Assembly (NCBI RefSeq): GCF_020740795.1
Contig: NC_067305.1
Location: 1,426,001-1,490,000 of the forward strand
Direction of reading: 5' to 3'
Source: Apus apus
Taxonomy: Eukaryota; Chordata; Aves; Apodiformes; Apodidae
Length of the DNA: 64,000 nucleotides
Shown: positions 43,321-54,420 of the stretch, one piece after another
Layout: every line of letters starts with the position of its first letter
How positions within the stretch are numbered: position 1 is the first letter of the stretch
Notes under the pieces: model-generated
Told to the model about the DNA's origin: nothing
The model's input: only the letters and a program-made list of their open reading frames with translations
Databases searched by the model: none
Translations under genes and position numbers: made by a program

Positions 43321-44614
43321 TGGAGCTGCCCTCCCTGGGCTGTTCGGGCAGACACCCCCGGGGAGACCTGAGAGCAGCTCCCAGGGCCTGGAGGGGCTCC
43401 GGGAAAGCTGGGGAGGGGCTTGGGACAAGGGCAGGGAGGGAGAGGACAAGGGGGGATGGATGGAAACTGGGAGAGGGAGATTGAGGTGAGACATGAGGAG
43501 GGAATTCTGGAGTGTGAGGGTGGTGAGAGCCTGGCCCAGGTTGCCCAGGGAAGCTGTGGCTGCCCCATCCCTGGCAGTGTTGAAGGGCAGGTTGGATGGG
43601 GCTTGGAGCAGCCTGGGCTGGTGGGAGGTGTCCCTGCCCATGCAGGGGGTTGGGACTGGATGATCTTGAAGGTCCCTTCCAACTCCAAACATTCTGTGGT
43701 TCTGTGACACTCTTGGCCTTTGCTCCTTCATCTGCATCACTTGTCCAACAACTTAGTTTTGTTATTTTCAGAGCTATCTATTGGAAAAGGGGAAATGTTA
43801 AGATGGAGATTCAGGTTTCTTCCTGTGGTCTTGTAGGACTTTTCTGCTGCTCAGGATATTCTCTCTTCCCTCTCTCATCCCCTGGGTGAAACTGTCTTGT
43901 TTTTGCTTTGCAGGAGCTGTTTGTTGAAACCATAGCTAAGGATGCTTTTGTGTACGCTCAGCAAGGAAAAAGGAAAACCCTACAGAGAAAAGACTTGGGT
44001 ATGGGAGCATTTTCTGTTGCAAAGGGTTGCCAGGATGGAGGGTTTTTCCACCTGTCCTGGTCTGATGAAGCAATCATTACACTAAGAATTTCATACACCA
44101 GCTTCAAAACAAGCCAATCCCTTTGCAGTTGGTGACTGCACTGATGCAATTTCAAATCCAGCTGTTTGAAGCAGATGCAAATATGGGGTTGGTTTATCTA
44201 TTCTAACTGGTTTCAATTTGCTTTGCAGATAATGCTATTGAAGCTATTGATGAATTTGCTTTTTTGGAAGGTGAGTTTCTACTTGGTTTCATTATTTTGT
44301 GTAATCTCCTTCCTGGGAGAGAAAGAACTTAAATCATTTGCAGAACTCTCCATTTCCACATCTTTAATAGTTAATAGTTCATACTTGTTAGGCCCTTTTC
44401 TGAGAGGTGAAACAAATCAAGTGGTCACTGAGACACATAAAATACTTTTTAGCTAGATTTGGTTTTACTTGTGATCTGCTTAAACTTCAAAATGTGACTT
44501 TTGTTCCTTTGGCAGCTTGCAAACAGGTTCCATTTGTTCACATAACTGCATTTTCTGATTCCTGAGACTATAATTTATTTATTTATTCATTCATTTTTAG
44601 GTACATTAGACTAA
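42921..44614 (+). CDS. POLE4: POLE4, DNA polymerase epsilon subunit 4 (histone-fold)
   Basis: Small histone-fold subunit that pairs with POLE3 in the leading-strand replicase. Exons: 42921-43106, 43914-43998, 44229-44270 and 44601-44614. Joined phases give a complete 108-residue protein (human about 117). The N-terminus is Ala/Gly/Pro-rich. Residues from RLARLPLARVKALVKADPDV onward form the histone fold, followed by ELFVETIAKDAFVYAQQGKR, KTLQRKDLDNAIEAIDEFAF and the end LEGTLD. The start ATG lies in a strong context inside a CpG island. Intron 1 contains a CR1 copy (43325-43712). The gene is head to head with PRAM1, about 1.6 kb apart. In human POLE4 is on 2p12, not near PRAM1, so the neighbourhood is rearranged relative to human. 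Confidence 0.96.
43325..43712 (+). mobile_element. CR1 LINE 3' end in POLE4 intron 1
   Basis: Inserted just right of the CpG island. Nearly identical to 8880-9255. Same strand as POLE4. Confidence 0.9.
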
Positions 44615-45194
44615 GCTGGACAGAGATAGAGCTCCCTGGGAGAAAGAGACTGCAGGGCTGGACGTGGGGCAGAGAGTTCCAGAATTGTTCCTAGAGTGGG
44701 GACTGAAATGGCAACCATCATGTTTTGTAAAAAGGTTGAAGTCCTTTATTTAAAGTGCATATTTTTTTCTTTTCATAAGTGTTTTGTATGTCACTTGAGT
44801 GTGTCCTGCTGCTGGGGTGCAGGCTGCTCTCCAGCTTGGGCCAGGTGGGCCAGCAGTTGCTCAGAGTAGCAGCCCCTGCCTCCCCAGGTTCTCTGCAGTT
44901 CCCCAGAGGGTGGTTTGGCTCAGATGCCCAAACATGGTGATTTATGATGTGGGTTTTTTTCAATGGAAATGTGTTTTTCTGTGTATATACTTCTTTCATA
45001 ACCAAACACAATTAAATTGTTGTTGTTGACCAGCTCTCCTGATTTCTCTGCTGCTGGGACAGAGGGGAGGATGTTCCTGCAGACGTGGTGTGGTTTGGAA
45101 AGGATGACTTGTAATAGCATGATGCTTTTGTGAAGTCTGCCCCAGTGCAGCCCAGGTTCCTCCAGGAGCTGAGGATGAGTGTATAAGTGACATG

Positions 45195-45828
45195 GTGACA
45201 TGAGCCCCCAGTGTGTCCTGGAGCCCAGAGGCCAATTGTGGCCTGGGCTGCATCAACAGAAGTGTGGCCAGCAGGGTCAGGGAGGGGATCCTGCCCCTCT
45301 GCTCTGGTGAGACCCCACCTGGAGTGCTGTGTCCAGCTCTGGAGCCCTCAGCACAGGAGAGACATGGAGCTGTTGGAGCTAGTCCAGAGAAGAGCCATGA
45401 AGATGATGGGAGGGCTGGAGCAGCTCTGCTCTGGAGACAGGCTGGGAGAGTTGGGGTGTTCAGCCTGGAGAAGAGAAGGCTCCAGGGAGACCTTAGAGCA
45501 CCTTCCAGGGCCTGAAGGGGCTCCAGGAAAGCTGGGGAGGGGCTTTTCACCAGAGAGGGCAGTGATAGGACAAGGGATAATGGTTTTAAACTGAACGAGG
45601 GGAGATTTAAGTGAGACATCAGGAAGAAATTCTTAACCATGAGAGCAGGAAGGCACTGGCCCAGGCTGCCCAGGGAAGCTGTGGCTGCCCCATCCCTGGC
45701 AGTGTTGAAGGGCAGGTTGGATGGGGCTTGGAGCAGCCTGGGCTGGTGGGAGGTGTCCCTGCCCATGCAGGGGGGTTGGAACCTGATCATCTTTAAGGTC
45801 CCTTCCAACCCAAACCATTCTATGAGCT
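45195..45828 (+). mobile_element. CR1 LINE 3' end
   Basis: About 630 bp downstream of POLE4, ending ctttaaggtcccttccaacc. Confidence 0.9.
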
Positions 45829-47329
45829 CCAGGGAGACTGTGCTTGTTCCAAGGGGGCTTAGGGCTGCCCCACATTTCTGTGCTTGCTGCACTTGTAGGT
45901 AATTGTAGCAAAAAAAACCATCCCAAACCTTGTTTTGAATGCCAGGGTGGTGTCAGGTGCTGCCAGCACTGTTCTGTTGTGTGCTCTCATTCCTGAATCT
46001 GGCAAAAAAGCCAAAAAACAACCCTAATATTTCTCTGGGAGTTGGAGCTGGTCCCTGTCACGGACACTCAGCCAGGTCAGCAGAGAGATGCTGTGATGAG
46101 GAGCCTCATGAGCGGGTGTTCAGGGCGTCCTGCTGCCCTCAGCCGGTGAGTCTGAGTCCCTCCCAGCACACAAGCATTAGTGGGATTGGGAAAGAAGACT
46201 AGGAAAAACCAGTATTTCCCTACATGTATTTACCAAGTTAGAAGTCAAGCTGCTTCCTCTTGGCTCCAGGGCTCAGTCCCACTGGGAAGGGGCAAAACCA
46301 GAGCTGCTGTGGTTGTGGGGAGCCAGTGGCTGTGGGGCTGAGCCCTGCCCTGTTGCCACCTCCCTCAAAGAACCAGCTTCACCTCACGTTGGTGTTGCCA
46401 GGGGCAGAGGAGGGTTGTCCTGAGAGGGAAACACTGCTGAAGGTGATGGGTGAGGTTTGGGGGGGGTGCGTGTTCTTTGCAAATGAGGGGACTGGGAAGT
46501 GACTCCACATCCCTTCATTAGTTTAAAAGAGGTGGTAAGAACAGAGACCCTTCGAGGGAGCTTCTCCCCCCAGTGCTGCCACCAGCACATCCAGGGGCAT
46601 CCCTGGGTACCCCCCAGCCCAGGCAGCAATGTCCTCTGTCACTGAGCTGTCCCCCACCACCAAGCCCTTGGGGACCCAGCAGATGAGCAGGTAGTCCCTG
46701 AGGAAACCCTCAAAGAGGCCCCAGTGTCCCTGGGGACAGACACCAGCTCCCTCCCTGGGACCTTGGGGGGGGTACTGGCTCCGTTTATCTCTGACTGCTT
46801 GGGCTTAATGGGGAGGGTTGGACTGGTTTGTCCCTTCCTCTCATGCCCCACACTCCTCCAGGGTCCAGCTTCTGTGATGACTACCCAGGGCATTTCCCAG
46901 CCTTTCCAGGGCCTGGGCAGGGCTCTGCTGCCCTCCAGAGACCCCAGAGCCTTCACCCACCTTTGCCAAGACCCCCACGGAGCCCTGCTCCTCTCCAGAG
47001 GGCCCTGGGGCTTTTGCTGGAGCACTGGGTTTCTGGGGTGAGGTTTTGGGGTGCGGGGGCTGCAAGGGTGGCTTCTGTGAGATGCCAGAAGCTGCCCCCC
47101 CCGGGGAAGATGGAGCCGGGTCCCAGAGGGACCCCCCACTGGCCAAAGCTGAGCCCACCTGCCCCAGGGGGAGAGCCTCGGGGTAACAGCTTCAAGAAAG
47201 GGGAAAAGCTGCTGCACAACAGCAGCTGGGAGAGAGGGGTGAGACCATGTGAGAGAAACATCCCTGCAGCCACCAGGGCTGGTGCAGAAGGAGGGGGAAG
47301 AGCTGCTCCAGGTGCCAGGGCAGAGATTC
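45829..47329. other. Intergenic between POLE4 and the PRR22-like gene
   Basis: No conserved coding segment found. A 256-codon plus-strand frame at 46828-47598 overlaps repeat sequence and looks spurious. Confidence 0.5.
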
Positions 47330-47665
47330 ACCTGCAGCTGCTGCTGAAGACCATGGTGAAGCAGGTGGTTCCCCCTGCAGCCCGTGGAGGTCCAGAGTGG
47401 AGCAGATATCCACCTGGAGCCTGCGCAGAGCCCGTGCTGGAGCAGCTGGATGCAGGTGAAAGAAGCTGTGACTGTGGAGAGCCCTCACTGGAGCAGGGTC
47501 CTGGCAGCACCTGTGGGCTCAGGGGGAGCCCACCCTGGAGCAGAGCATTCCCGGGAGGCTGCACCCCTGGGAAGGGCCCGTGCTGGAGCAGTGTGTGAAG
47601 AACTGCAGCCTGTGGGAAGGACCCACACTGCAGAGGTTCAGACAGACCCTGGGCCCGGGGGGGTG
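47330..47665 (+). mobile_element. Partial fossil of the same LTR type
   Basis: Repeated ctggagcag and gtgaagaactgcagcctgtg motifs recall the 5' half of the same avian LTR family as the 26480-27380 copy. Fragmentary, old and broken. It lies between POLE4 and the PRR22-like gene. Confidence 0.4.
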
Positions 47666-47774
47666 GGCACACACCACAGCAAGGGCTGCATGGCCTTGGT
47701 CTTGAACACCACCAGCGTCCCCTCCAGCAGGACTGGGCTCCAAAGCCCCCAGACAATCAGGCCCTGCCCCGGGG

Positions 47775-47960
47775 CAGGGGTTTGAACACCCTCTTGGTGA
47801 AGAAAAGCTCCCTGATGTCCATCCTGAACCTCCCCTGGGGCAGCTGCACCATTCCCAGGCATCCCACCCCTGATCCAGGGGCAGGAGCTCAGCACCTCCC
47901 TCACCACATCCTCAGCAAAAAGACCACCCCTCATGCTCCTTCTCTCCAGACTTTCCTACC
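47775..47960 (-). mobile_element. CR1 LINE internal fragment, antisense
   Basis: Reverse complement of the block around atgaggggtggtctttttgc and cccaggggaggttcaggatg. Tail missing. Confidence 0.65.
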
Positions 47961-48117
47961 TGGCACCCCAAGTCCTGGTGGCAAGAAGGTGACAAGAAGG
48001 TCTCTCCCACAGACTACAGGAATTTCCCAGACCTGCTGCTCACAGCACTGTGGTGTTCCCAGCTGGTGTGGGGGAAGTGGAAATCCCCTGGAAGGACAAG
48101 GGCTCCTGACCCAGAGG

Positions 48118-48175
48118 TAGAATGGTGAAGGTTGGAAGGGACCTTAAAGATCAGCAGGTTCCAACCTCTCTGCCC
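48118..48175 (-). mobile_element. CR1 tail fragment, antisense
   Basis: gaaggttggaagggacctta and the next 30 bases only. Confidence 0.75.
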
Positions 48176-48607
48176 ATGTGTGATCTCTCCCCGTGGCCTG
48201 CAGAGGAGCTCCTGGGGTCTCCATCCCAGCAGGGGGGTCGGGAGCAGCCCCTGCTCCAACATCTGCTTTGTTTTCCATCCCCTCCTCCTGCCCCAGAGGC
48301 TCAACCAGCCCCTGGGGACTGTCAGGGCTCCCCCCAACACCCTCTCCCTGCCCCACAGAGCGACCCCCACCCCTGGCCCTGCCCACCCCCTCCCCAGCCT
48401 GTGCCCTCCAGCCCAGCCCCAGGCCTGGGGCTCCTGCCACCAAGGCCCCTGAGCCCAGGGATGTCCCAGCTCTGGGGAGGGACCGAGGCCTCCAGACAAG
48501 GGCACTGGCACCCACAGCCCTGGAGAGACACCCGGAGGGGCCAGGGGCTCCCCAGCCCCCCCTTCACCCTTTGCTGGGAGCTGGGGAGAATGTTGGAGGG
48601 ATGGAAC

Positions 48608-48716
48608 ACTGGGAGCCCCCACATTCCATCCTGGGAGCCCCCACATTGTGTCTTGGGAGCCCCCACATTCTTCTGTCTTGGGAGCCCCCACATTGTGTCC
48701 TGGGAGCCACCAGAGA
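48608..48716. repeat. Tandem repeat with core gggagcccccacatt
   Basis: Four copies of gggagcccccacatt, each followed by 7-9 variable bases, and a partial fifth. It ends about 35 bp before the PRR22-like start codon, so it would lie in that gene's 5' UTR or promoter. Confidence 0.85.
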
Positions 48717-48749
48717 GACCTTGGCAACCAACAAACAGTCAGAAGGACC

Positions 48750-50802
48750 ATGGCACACAGACCAGGGCAGCACCCCCTGTGTGGCCCCCGGGGCCCCCCA
48801 GCACCCCAGTTCCTTCAGGCTTTTGTGATCCCCAAAACCTTCTACCCCCAAGGTAGGGACCGACCCCACAGCCTGGGGAGGGACCTGGTGGCACCAGTGG
48901 AGGTGACACCAGCTCCTGTCTCTCTTTCAGCCCCCACCAGCCTGTACCCCCTGCCCGGGCAGGCACAGCCCTTCCCTGCAGCCTGGGCACCCCCGGGCTG
49001 GGGGGCACCCCAGGCCCCCCCAGTTCCCAGGCTCCAGCAGTCTTTTGTGCTCCCAGGAACTTTCTACCACCAAGGTAGGAATCCACCCCACATCCCCCAG
49101 CCCAGGGACTCTCCTGGGGGCACGAGCAGAGCTGACCCCCAGCCATGGCTCCTGTCTCTCTTTCAGCCCCTGCCAACCTCTGCCCAGGGGTGGGGGGGCA
49201 CCCCAGGAACCCCCAGCAGGGCACCCTGTCTGCTCTGGTGCATCTGCCACCTTCACCATCCCCAGCCCCAGGTGCTCCCACATCCCTACCACCCCTGGAC
49301 CCCCACAGACACAGCCTGGGGGAGGGTCCCTGCCCCTGCCTGGGTGACGTGTGCCCAGTAAATCCCATCTCCAGAGCACTGATGCCCCATCCCTGGAGGC
49401 TTTTAAGGCCAGGTTGGATGAGGTTTTGTGCAACGTGGTCTAGTGGGAGGGGTCCCTGCTCATGGCAGGGGGTTGGAACTGGATGATCTTGAAGGTCCCT
49501 TCCAACCTTAACAATTCTGTGGTTTCCCAAAGACCTGGGGCCACCTGTCCCCTCTCCCCCCTGGAATCAAGTCCCCTCCCCAGTTTGCTCCCCTGTCCCC
49601 CAGCTCCCCGTGCAGAGCTGGGGGATGTCAGCCATGGGGAGCCCCCGGAGGGTCCCCCCACCCAGCACAGCTCCCCTCACCCCACAGGGCTGCAAGGGGC
49701 TCCCAGGAGCTGCTACACGGAGCGGCCCGTCTTGGACACGCAGTGGACGGTCATGCTGCCGCCCGCCGCCTCCGCGCTGGGCCCTGGCCCCTCTGCTCTG
49801 CCAGGGGCTGTTCTGTGGGGCTGCGGGACCCCCCTGGCCTCGGCAGCCTCTGGGGCCCCCCAGGGCCAGCCCCAGCAGTTAGGACCCTACAGCCATCAGG
49901 GCAGAGGGGGGGTCCCAGCCCCGGGGCTGCTGCTGCCGTCCAGCCCCAGCTACCAGCACGTCCAGGGACAGGCTGGGGAGCCCGGCCCCTTGGGCTCAGC
50001 CACCCCCTCAGCAGCACCCCCGGGCAGCGACATCCCCCCCAGCCCCTCTGCTGCCCCCCAGAACCCAGCCCCCGAGCCCCTGGGGGATGACATCGAGGTG
50101 ACCGAGGAGATGCTCCTGCAGGAGGCCCTGAGGCTCTTTGGGTATACCCTGGACACGGTGGGAGACATTCTGGACAGGCCCAGCAGCAGCCTGCTCCTTG
50201 GGGACGCTGGTGGCACCGGCAGAGAGAAGAAAGCAGAGACCTCAGCCCCCCCAGAGCTGCCCACCCCCACCGCCAGGCAGCAGCCCCTGGAGGGGAAGGC
50301 AGCAGAGGCCAACGCCGCGGGCACAGCCACGTCTGCGGGGGCATCTCTGGGCAGCAACAACCCCCCCAGTCCTTGGGCTGCCCCCCACAACCCAGCCCTG
50401 CTGCTGCCCAAGGAGGTGCCCCTCGAAGAGGCCCTGAGGCTCTTTGACTGCGCCCTGGAGGCCATGGGGGACAGCCAGGAGGGGCCCAGCAGGGCCTCCA
50501 GCCCTGGGGACCACAGGGACACTGGCACAGCCACCTCCCCCTGCGACATCGAGGTGCTCCTCAAGGAGCTGCTGAACCCTGACTGCAGCATCCCCTGCTC
50601 CAGCGAGGACATCCGGAGCCTGGAGGAATTCCTCATGGGGCTGGAGGCACCGGAGGCAGGGCAGGGAGAGGGCAGGGACCTGCCAGCATCTCAGCCTGGG
50701 GCAGAGAAGCGGGGGCAGAAGAGGAGGACAAGCCCCTTGTCCCTGCCAGGCTGCAAGTGCAGGGCCCTGGCAGGGAGCCTGGGGAGGACAGGGGGGGATT
50801 AG
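48750..50802 (+). CDS. PRR22-like proline-rich protein, four exons
   Basis: Exons 48750-48852, 48931-49074, 49167-49343 and 49604-50802, every intron in phase 1, give 540 residues. The start ATG sits in an ideal context (ACCATGG). The N-terminal exons are Pro-rich and repeat a FVxPxTFYxQG motif (VIPKTFYPQG, VLPGTFYHQG). The last exon carries two related acidic segments, EEMLLQEALRLFGYTLDTVG and PLEEALRLFDCALEAMGDSQ, then EVLLKELLNPDCSIP. These resemble human PRR22 (19p13.3) as I remember it; the function of that protein is unknown. A possible ATTAAA polyadenylation signal lies at 51006-51011. A CR1 copy sits in intron 3. The gene is tail to tail with the class V myosin. Its reality rests on matching phases and length; the name is less certain. 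Confidence 0.6.
49385..49530 (+). mobile_element. CR1 LINE 3' fragment
   Basis: gccccatccctggaggcttt to tgaaggtcccttccaacctt. It fills most of intron 3 of the PRR22-like gene. Confidence 0.9.
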
Positions 50803-51005
50803 ACCCACCCCAGGGAGGGGAGGGAGATGGGGGCAAGATGGGAGGAAGGGGGGGAAATGAGGAGAAGAGGGGTGCTGCATTTTGGAGGGGTGGGAAAGAA
50901 GGACTGGCTTGTTTATGGGTTGGATGGAAGAAGGGGTGGATTATTGAGGGGGGTGGGTTATTGAGGGGGGGTAGGGGGGGTTAGAGTAGCTTTTCTTTTT
51001 GTCCC

Positions 51006-51011
51006 ATTAAA
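51006..51011 (+). terminator. Likely polyadenylation signal of the PRR22-like gene
   Basis: ATTAAA about 205 bp after the stop codon, followed by a GT-rich stretch (gctgtttctgg). Confidence 0.5.
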
Positions 51012-51654
51012 AGCTGTTTCTGGAGAAGGGCTCTATGCCTGTGTGGGAGGAAGCACTGGGGGCAGGGGGAAACAGCCCCAAGAGGGTCCAGAGCCCCCCT
51101 TAAGGGGCACCTGGCCCTGCCCAGGGTCCAGTCCCTGCCAGGGAGACAGGCCATGGCAGGGGGACACTGCCCTGCCCCTTCCCCAGGGCAGCCAGGACAG
51201 ATGAGTCCCAGCAGGACCAGCACTGACCCCAAGAGCCCTCAAGAGCTGAGTAACCAGGGACTCTGCCCCGTATCTCCCTGAATGCCTGCAGCTCTGCTGT
51301 CCTGTCTCCCTGCACTGACCCTTTTAAACCCCACCATTCCCTCAGCACTGTGGCTACAACCATCCCATCTCCCACCAGTTCTTCTCCATTCCCGGTTGGC
51401 AAATCAAGGAGAGAATCTTTCCTCCCTGAGTACTTGTGACAAGAAGGTCTCTCCCACACATTACAGCAATTTCCCAGACCTGCTGGTCTCTGGTATTCCC
51501 AGATGGTGTCAGTAAGGTGGAATCCCTCAGAAGGACAAGAGGCCTCTCCTCATTGCCCATGGAACCACGTGTCAGGGCTTGGCCCGGCTCCCCTCCAAGA
51601 GCCCCACATCCCTCTGTGGGCCCAGCCACCCTTCTGGGGGAAAACATAAAAGGG

Positions 51655-51865
51655 CAGATTATGAGTAAACTTTTGGTCTGACAGTGAAGGCAGCGAGACG
51701 CTGGTTGCCCAGAGAACTTGTGGAAACCCACCAGGGGAAGTGTTCAAAGTCAGGTTGGATGGGGCTGTGACCAACATTACCTACTGAAAGGTGTCCCTTC
51801 CCAGTGCCAGGGCTGGCAAGTAGATGATCTCCAGAGGTTCCCCACAACACAAACTGTTCCTTAGT
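51655..51865 (+). mobile_element. CR1 LINE 3' fragment, diverged
   Basis: Recognisable from tggttgcccagagaacttgt to tagatgatctccagaggttc. Between the tail-to-tail PRR22-like and myosin genes. Confidence 0.75.
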
Positions 51866-51969
51866 GCATGAAAAGACCCAAGGATGCCCCAGTGATGGTC
51901 CTCAAGCTCCCTCACACCATCCTGCAAAGAGCACATCCACCCCAGACAACAAAGTTATCTGCAAAGACT

Positions 51970-51975
51970 TTTATT
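51970..51975 (-). terminator. Candidate polyadenylation signal of the class V myosin
   Basis: AATAAA on the minus strand about 230 bp past the stop codon. The intervening bases show no other gene. Confidence 0.45.
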
Positions 51976-52201
51976 AACTCCAAGGGATTAAAAAGTGGCC
52001 AAACCACCTCCCCCTCCCCACAGGGCAGCCATGGGTCCTGGCTGGGCCACCAACATTGCACCTGAGTTTCAATAAACAAACAGCTTCCCAGAAGAACAGC
52101 ACAAGGAGTGCTGCACCGACCCCCCCGGCCTTCCCATGCCTCAGGGGATCCAGACACCTCTTCCATGGGACACCAGCAGTGGCCCAGGCTTGGACCTGGG
52201 C

Positions 52202-54420
52202 TCAGAGACGGACAAGGAAGGCCAGGTCAAGAACATCAGGAATGTGAAGCTCATCCAGGTGCAGGGGGGAGGCAGTGAAGGGCAGGTGCACAGGGAAGAG
52301 GTGGCTGGTGTCCACCAGCAGCTGACCGGGTCCCTCTCCATGCTGGTCCTGCAGCTGCTTCTGTAGGGACAGAGTGCTCATGTCCAGAGCTGCCCTAGTG
52401 AGGGTGCCCATGGGGACAGCCCCCAGGCAGCACCACAACCCCAAGAGGTCCCTGGTACCTCAACTCTGCTGATGAAGCTGGGACTGACACGCTCCTCCAG
52501 CCCTGCAGCCGGGGTGTAAGCCCGAAGGATCTTCACAACCTGGAGGAGACGATGGGGACCATGAGCAGGAAAGGGCTGGGCACATCCAGACACTGCTGGG
52601 TGTGGGATGGTCCCCAGCCCAGCGGCTCCCTCACGCCCCCAGGGAGCTGGAGGAGCCCCAGGCTAGGAGTGCTGGCAGGCAGCAAGATCCCCCACCCCCC
52701 AGTACCTGCTGGGGTGACAGCACCGTGCACAGGCTGCAGAGAGCTCCAGCGTCCTCCTCTGTCACCTTCTTCACCTGCAGCAGCTGGGCAGCCTGGACCA
52801 GGGGCTCCAGCACCTCCCGGGCCCCGCTCTGCTGCAGCCCCTCTGCCCGCAGCCACTGCTCCACCTGGCTGATGTTGTACCTGCAGGGACCCCGGCTCAG
52901 GGGGAGGCCCGGGCCGTGCCCAGCCCCTCCAACACCCACCCTGCACGGGGACTCACCTGAGCTGGATGCCACGGCTCCAGGAGCACGTGTCCCTTCTCAG
53001 CAGCAGGTAGTTGAGGGTGGTGCCGCTGAGGAGGAAGAGGAGCTGGCGCAGGGCCTGGTGGCCCACGCTGGGGGCCAGCCCGTGGTGGTCCAGAGACGCA
53101 CGGAAGGAGCCCAGGACCTGCAGCAGCTCGGGCAGAGTGTGGGCAGGGGCTGGCGAGGAGCAGCGGCGGCCGGGAGGGCAGGAGGAGGAGGACAAGCCCT
53201 GGATGGGCTCACTCTCCAGCATTGCGGCAACTAGAGGGGAGGAAGGGCTGCTTGGAGCCAGGCAGAGCCCCCCGGGCTGTGCCTCAAGGAGCCAGTGCTC
53301 TGCTCCTTGGCCTGCAAGGAAGCTGGGGAGGGACTTCTTACAAGGGCATGGAGTGATGGGATGAAGGGTAATGGCTTTAAGCTAGAAGAGATTGAGGTGA
53401 GACATGAGGAGGAAGTTCTGGGGTGTGAGGGTGGTGAGACCCTGGCCCAGGTTGCCCAGGGAAGCTGTGGCTGCCCCATCCCTGGGGGTGTTGAAGGGCA
53501 GGTTGGATGGGGCTTGGAGCAGCCTGGGCTGGGGGGAGGTGTCCCTGCCCATGCAGGGGGGTTGGAACGAGATTATATTTCAGGTCCTTTCCAAACCAAA
53601 CGAGTCTGATTCTATGATTCTGTGGTCCCAGCCAGGAATGCAGAGGCCAGTGATCCCTACAGAATAGTTGGCCCAGCCTGGCTCCTGCTCAGAATCACCA
53701 CCAAGGCTGGAAAAGATCTTTAGGCTGGACTTGATCATCTTAAAGTCCAGCTCTATGAAGCTGCAAGGCAGGGGACAGAACAGAGCTCCCCATGGAGGCA
53801 CCACAGCACAAGGGAACAGGGCTCCCTACGGAAGCAGCACAGGTGGGAGCTCCCCGTGGAGGCACCGTGGTGCTGAACCCCATTTAGCTCCTCCAAGCCG
53901 GGATGCTGCAGGAACACATGGTCCCTCAAAGGGAGCCCCCAGTTCAGAGCCCACCTCCCCCTCCAGGCACAGCCCCCACCAGAGCAGCAGTTCAGAGCTC
54001 AGGGCTCCCTCCCTGAACCAGCCCCGCAAGCCCCCGACCCCGGCCGTACCGATCATGGGCTTGAGGCGTTTCTCGGTGGTGCGGATGAGCTGCTGGTAGA
54101 GCTGGACCCCCAGGGCGCCCAGGCTGCGGCAGGAGCCCCGCGGGTCCAGGTGCCGCAGCCGGTGCTGGTTCTGCCGCGCCGTGTTCCCCTGCCAGTAGCG
54201 CTGCAGGCACAGGCTGGGTGAGACCCCGGGGGACAGCCCCGGCCCCCCAGCCAGCAGCAGTGCCAGCCCAGCGGGGGGACACACACCCAGCTCCCCCCGG
54301 GAGGGGGCAGCCCCCGCAGCCCAGCCCTACCTCCTCCTGCCCGTACTGGCGCAGGCAGTTGAGGAGCCGGCAGGTGTTGGCCAGCCAGAGTGTCACCACC
54401 TCAGGGTTGTCACTCTGCTT
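52202..54420 (-). CDS. Class V myosin: globular cargo-binding (dilute) domain
   Basis: Landmarks: [124 protein letters not shown] and the end [15 protein letters not shown]. These are the standard dilute-domain motifs, so Rab and adaptor binding is expected. The loop after IQGLSS is Pro/Cys/Ser-rich and unlike MYO5A-C. Confidence 0.92.

Noticed and set aside
42069-43688. 539-codon minus-strand frame across the CpG island
   Set aside because: Antisense of POLE4 exon 1 and two tandem repeats; Pro/Arg/Ala-only composition typical of GC-rich DNA.
46828-47598. 256-codon plus-strand frame
   Set aside because: Overlaps the LTR-type fossil and has no conserved motif or splice support.
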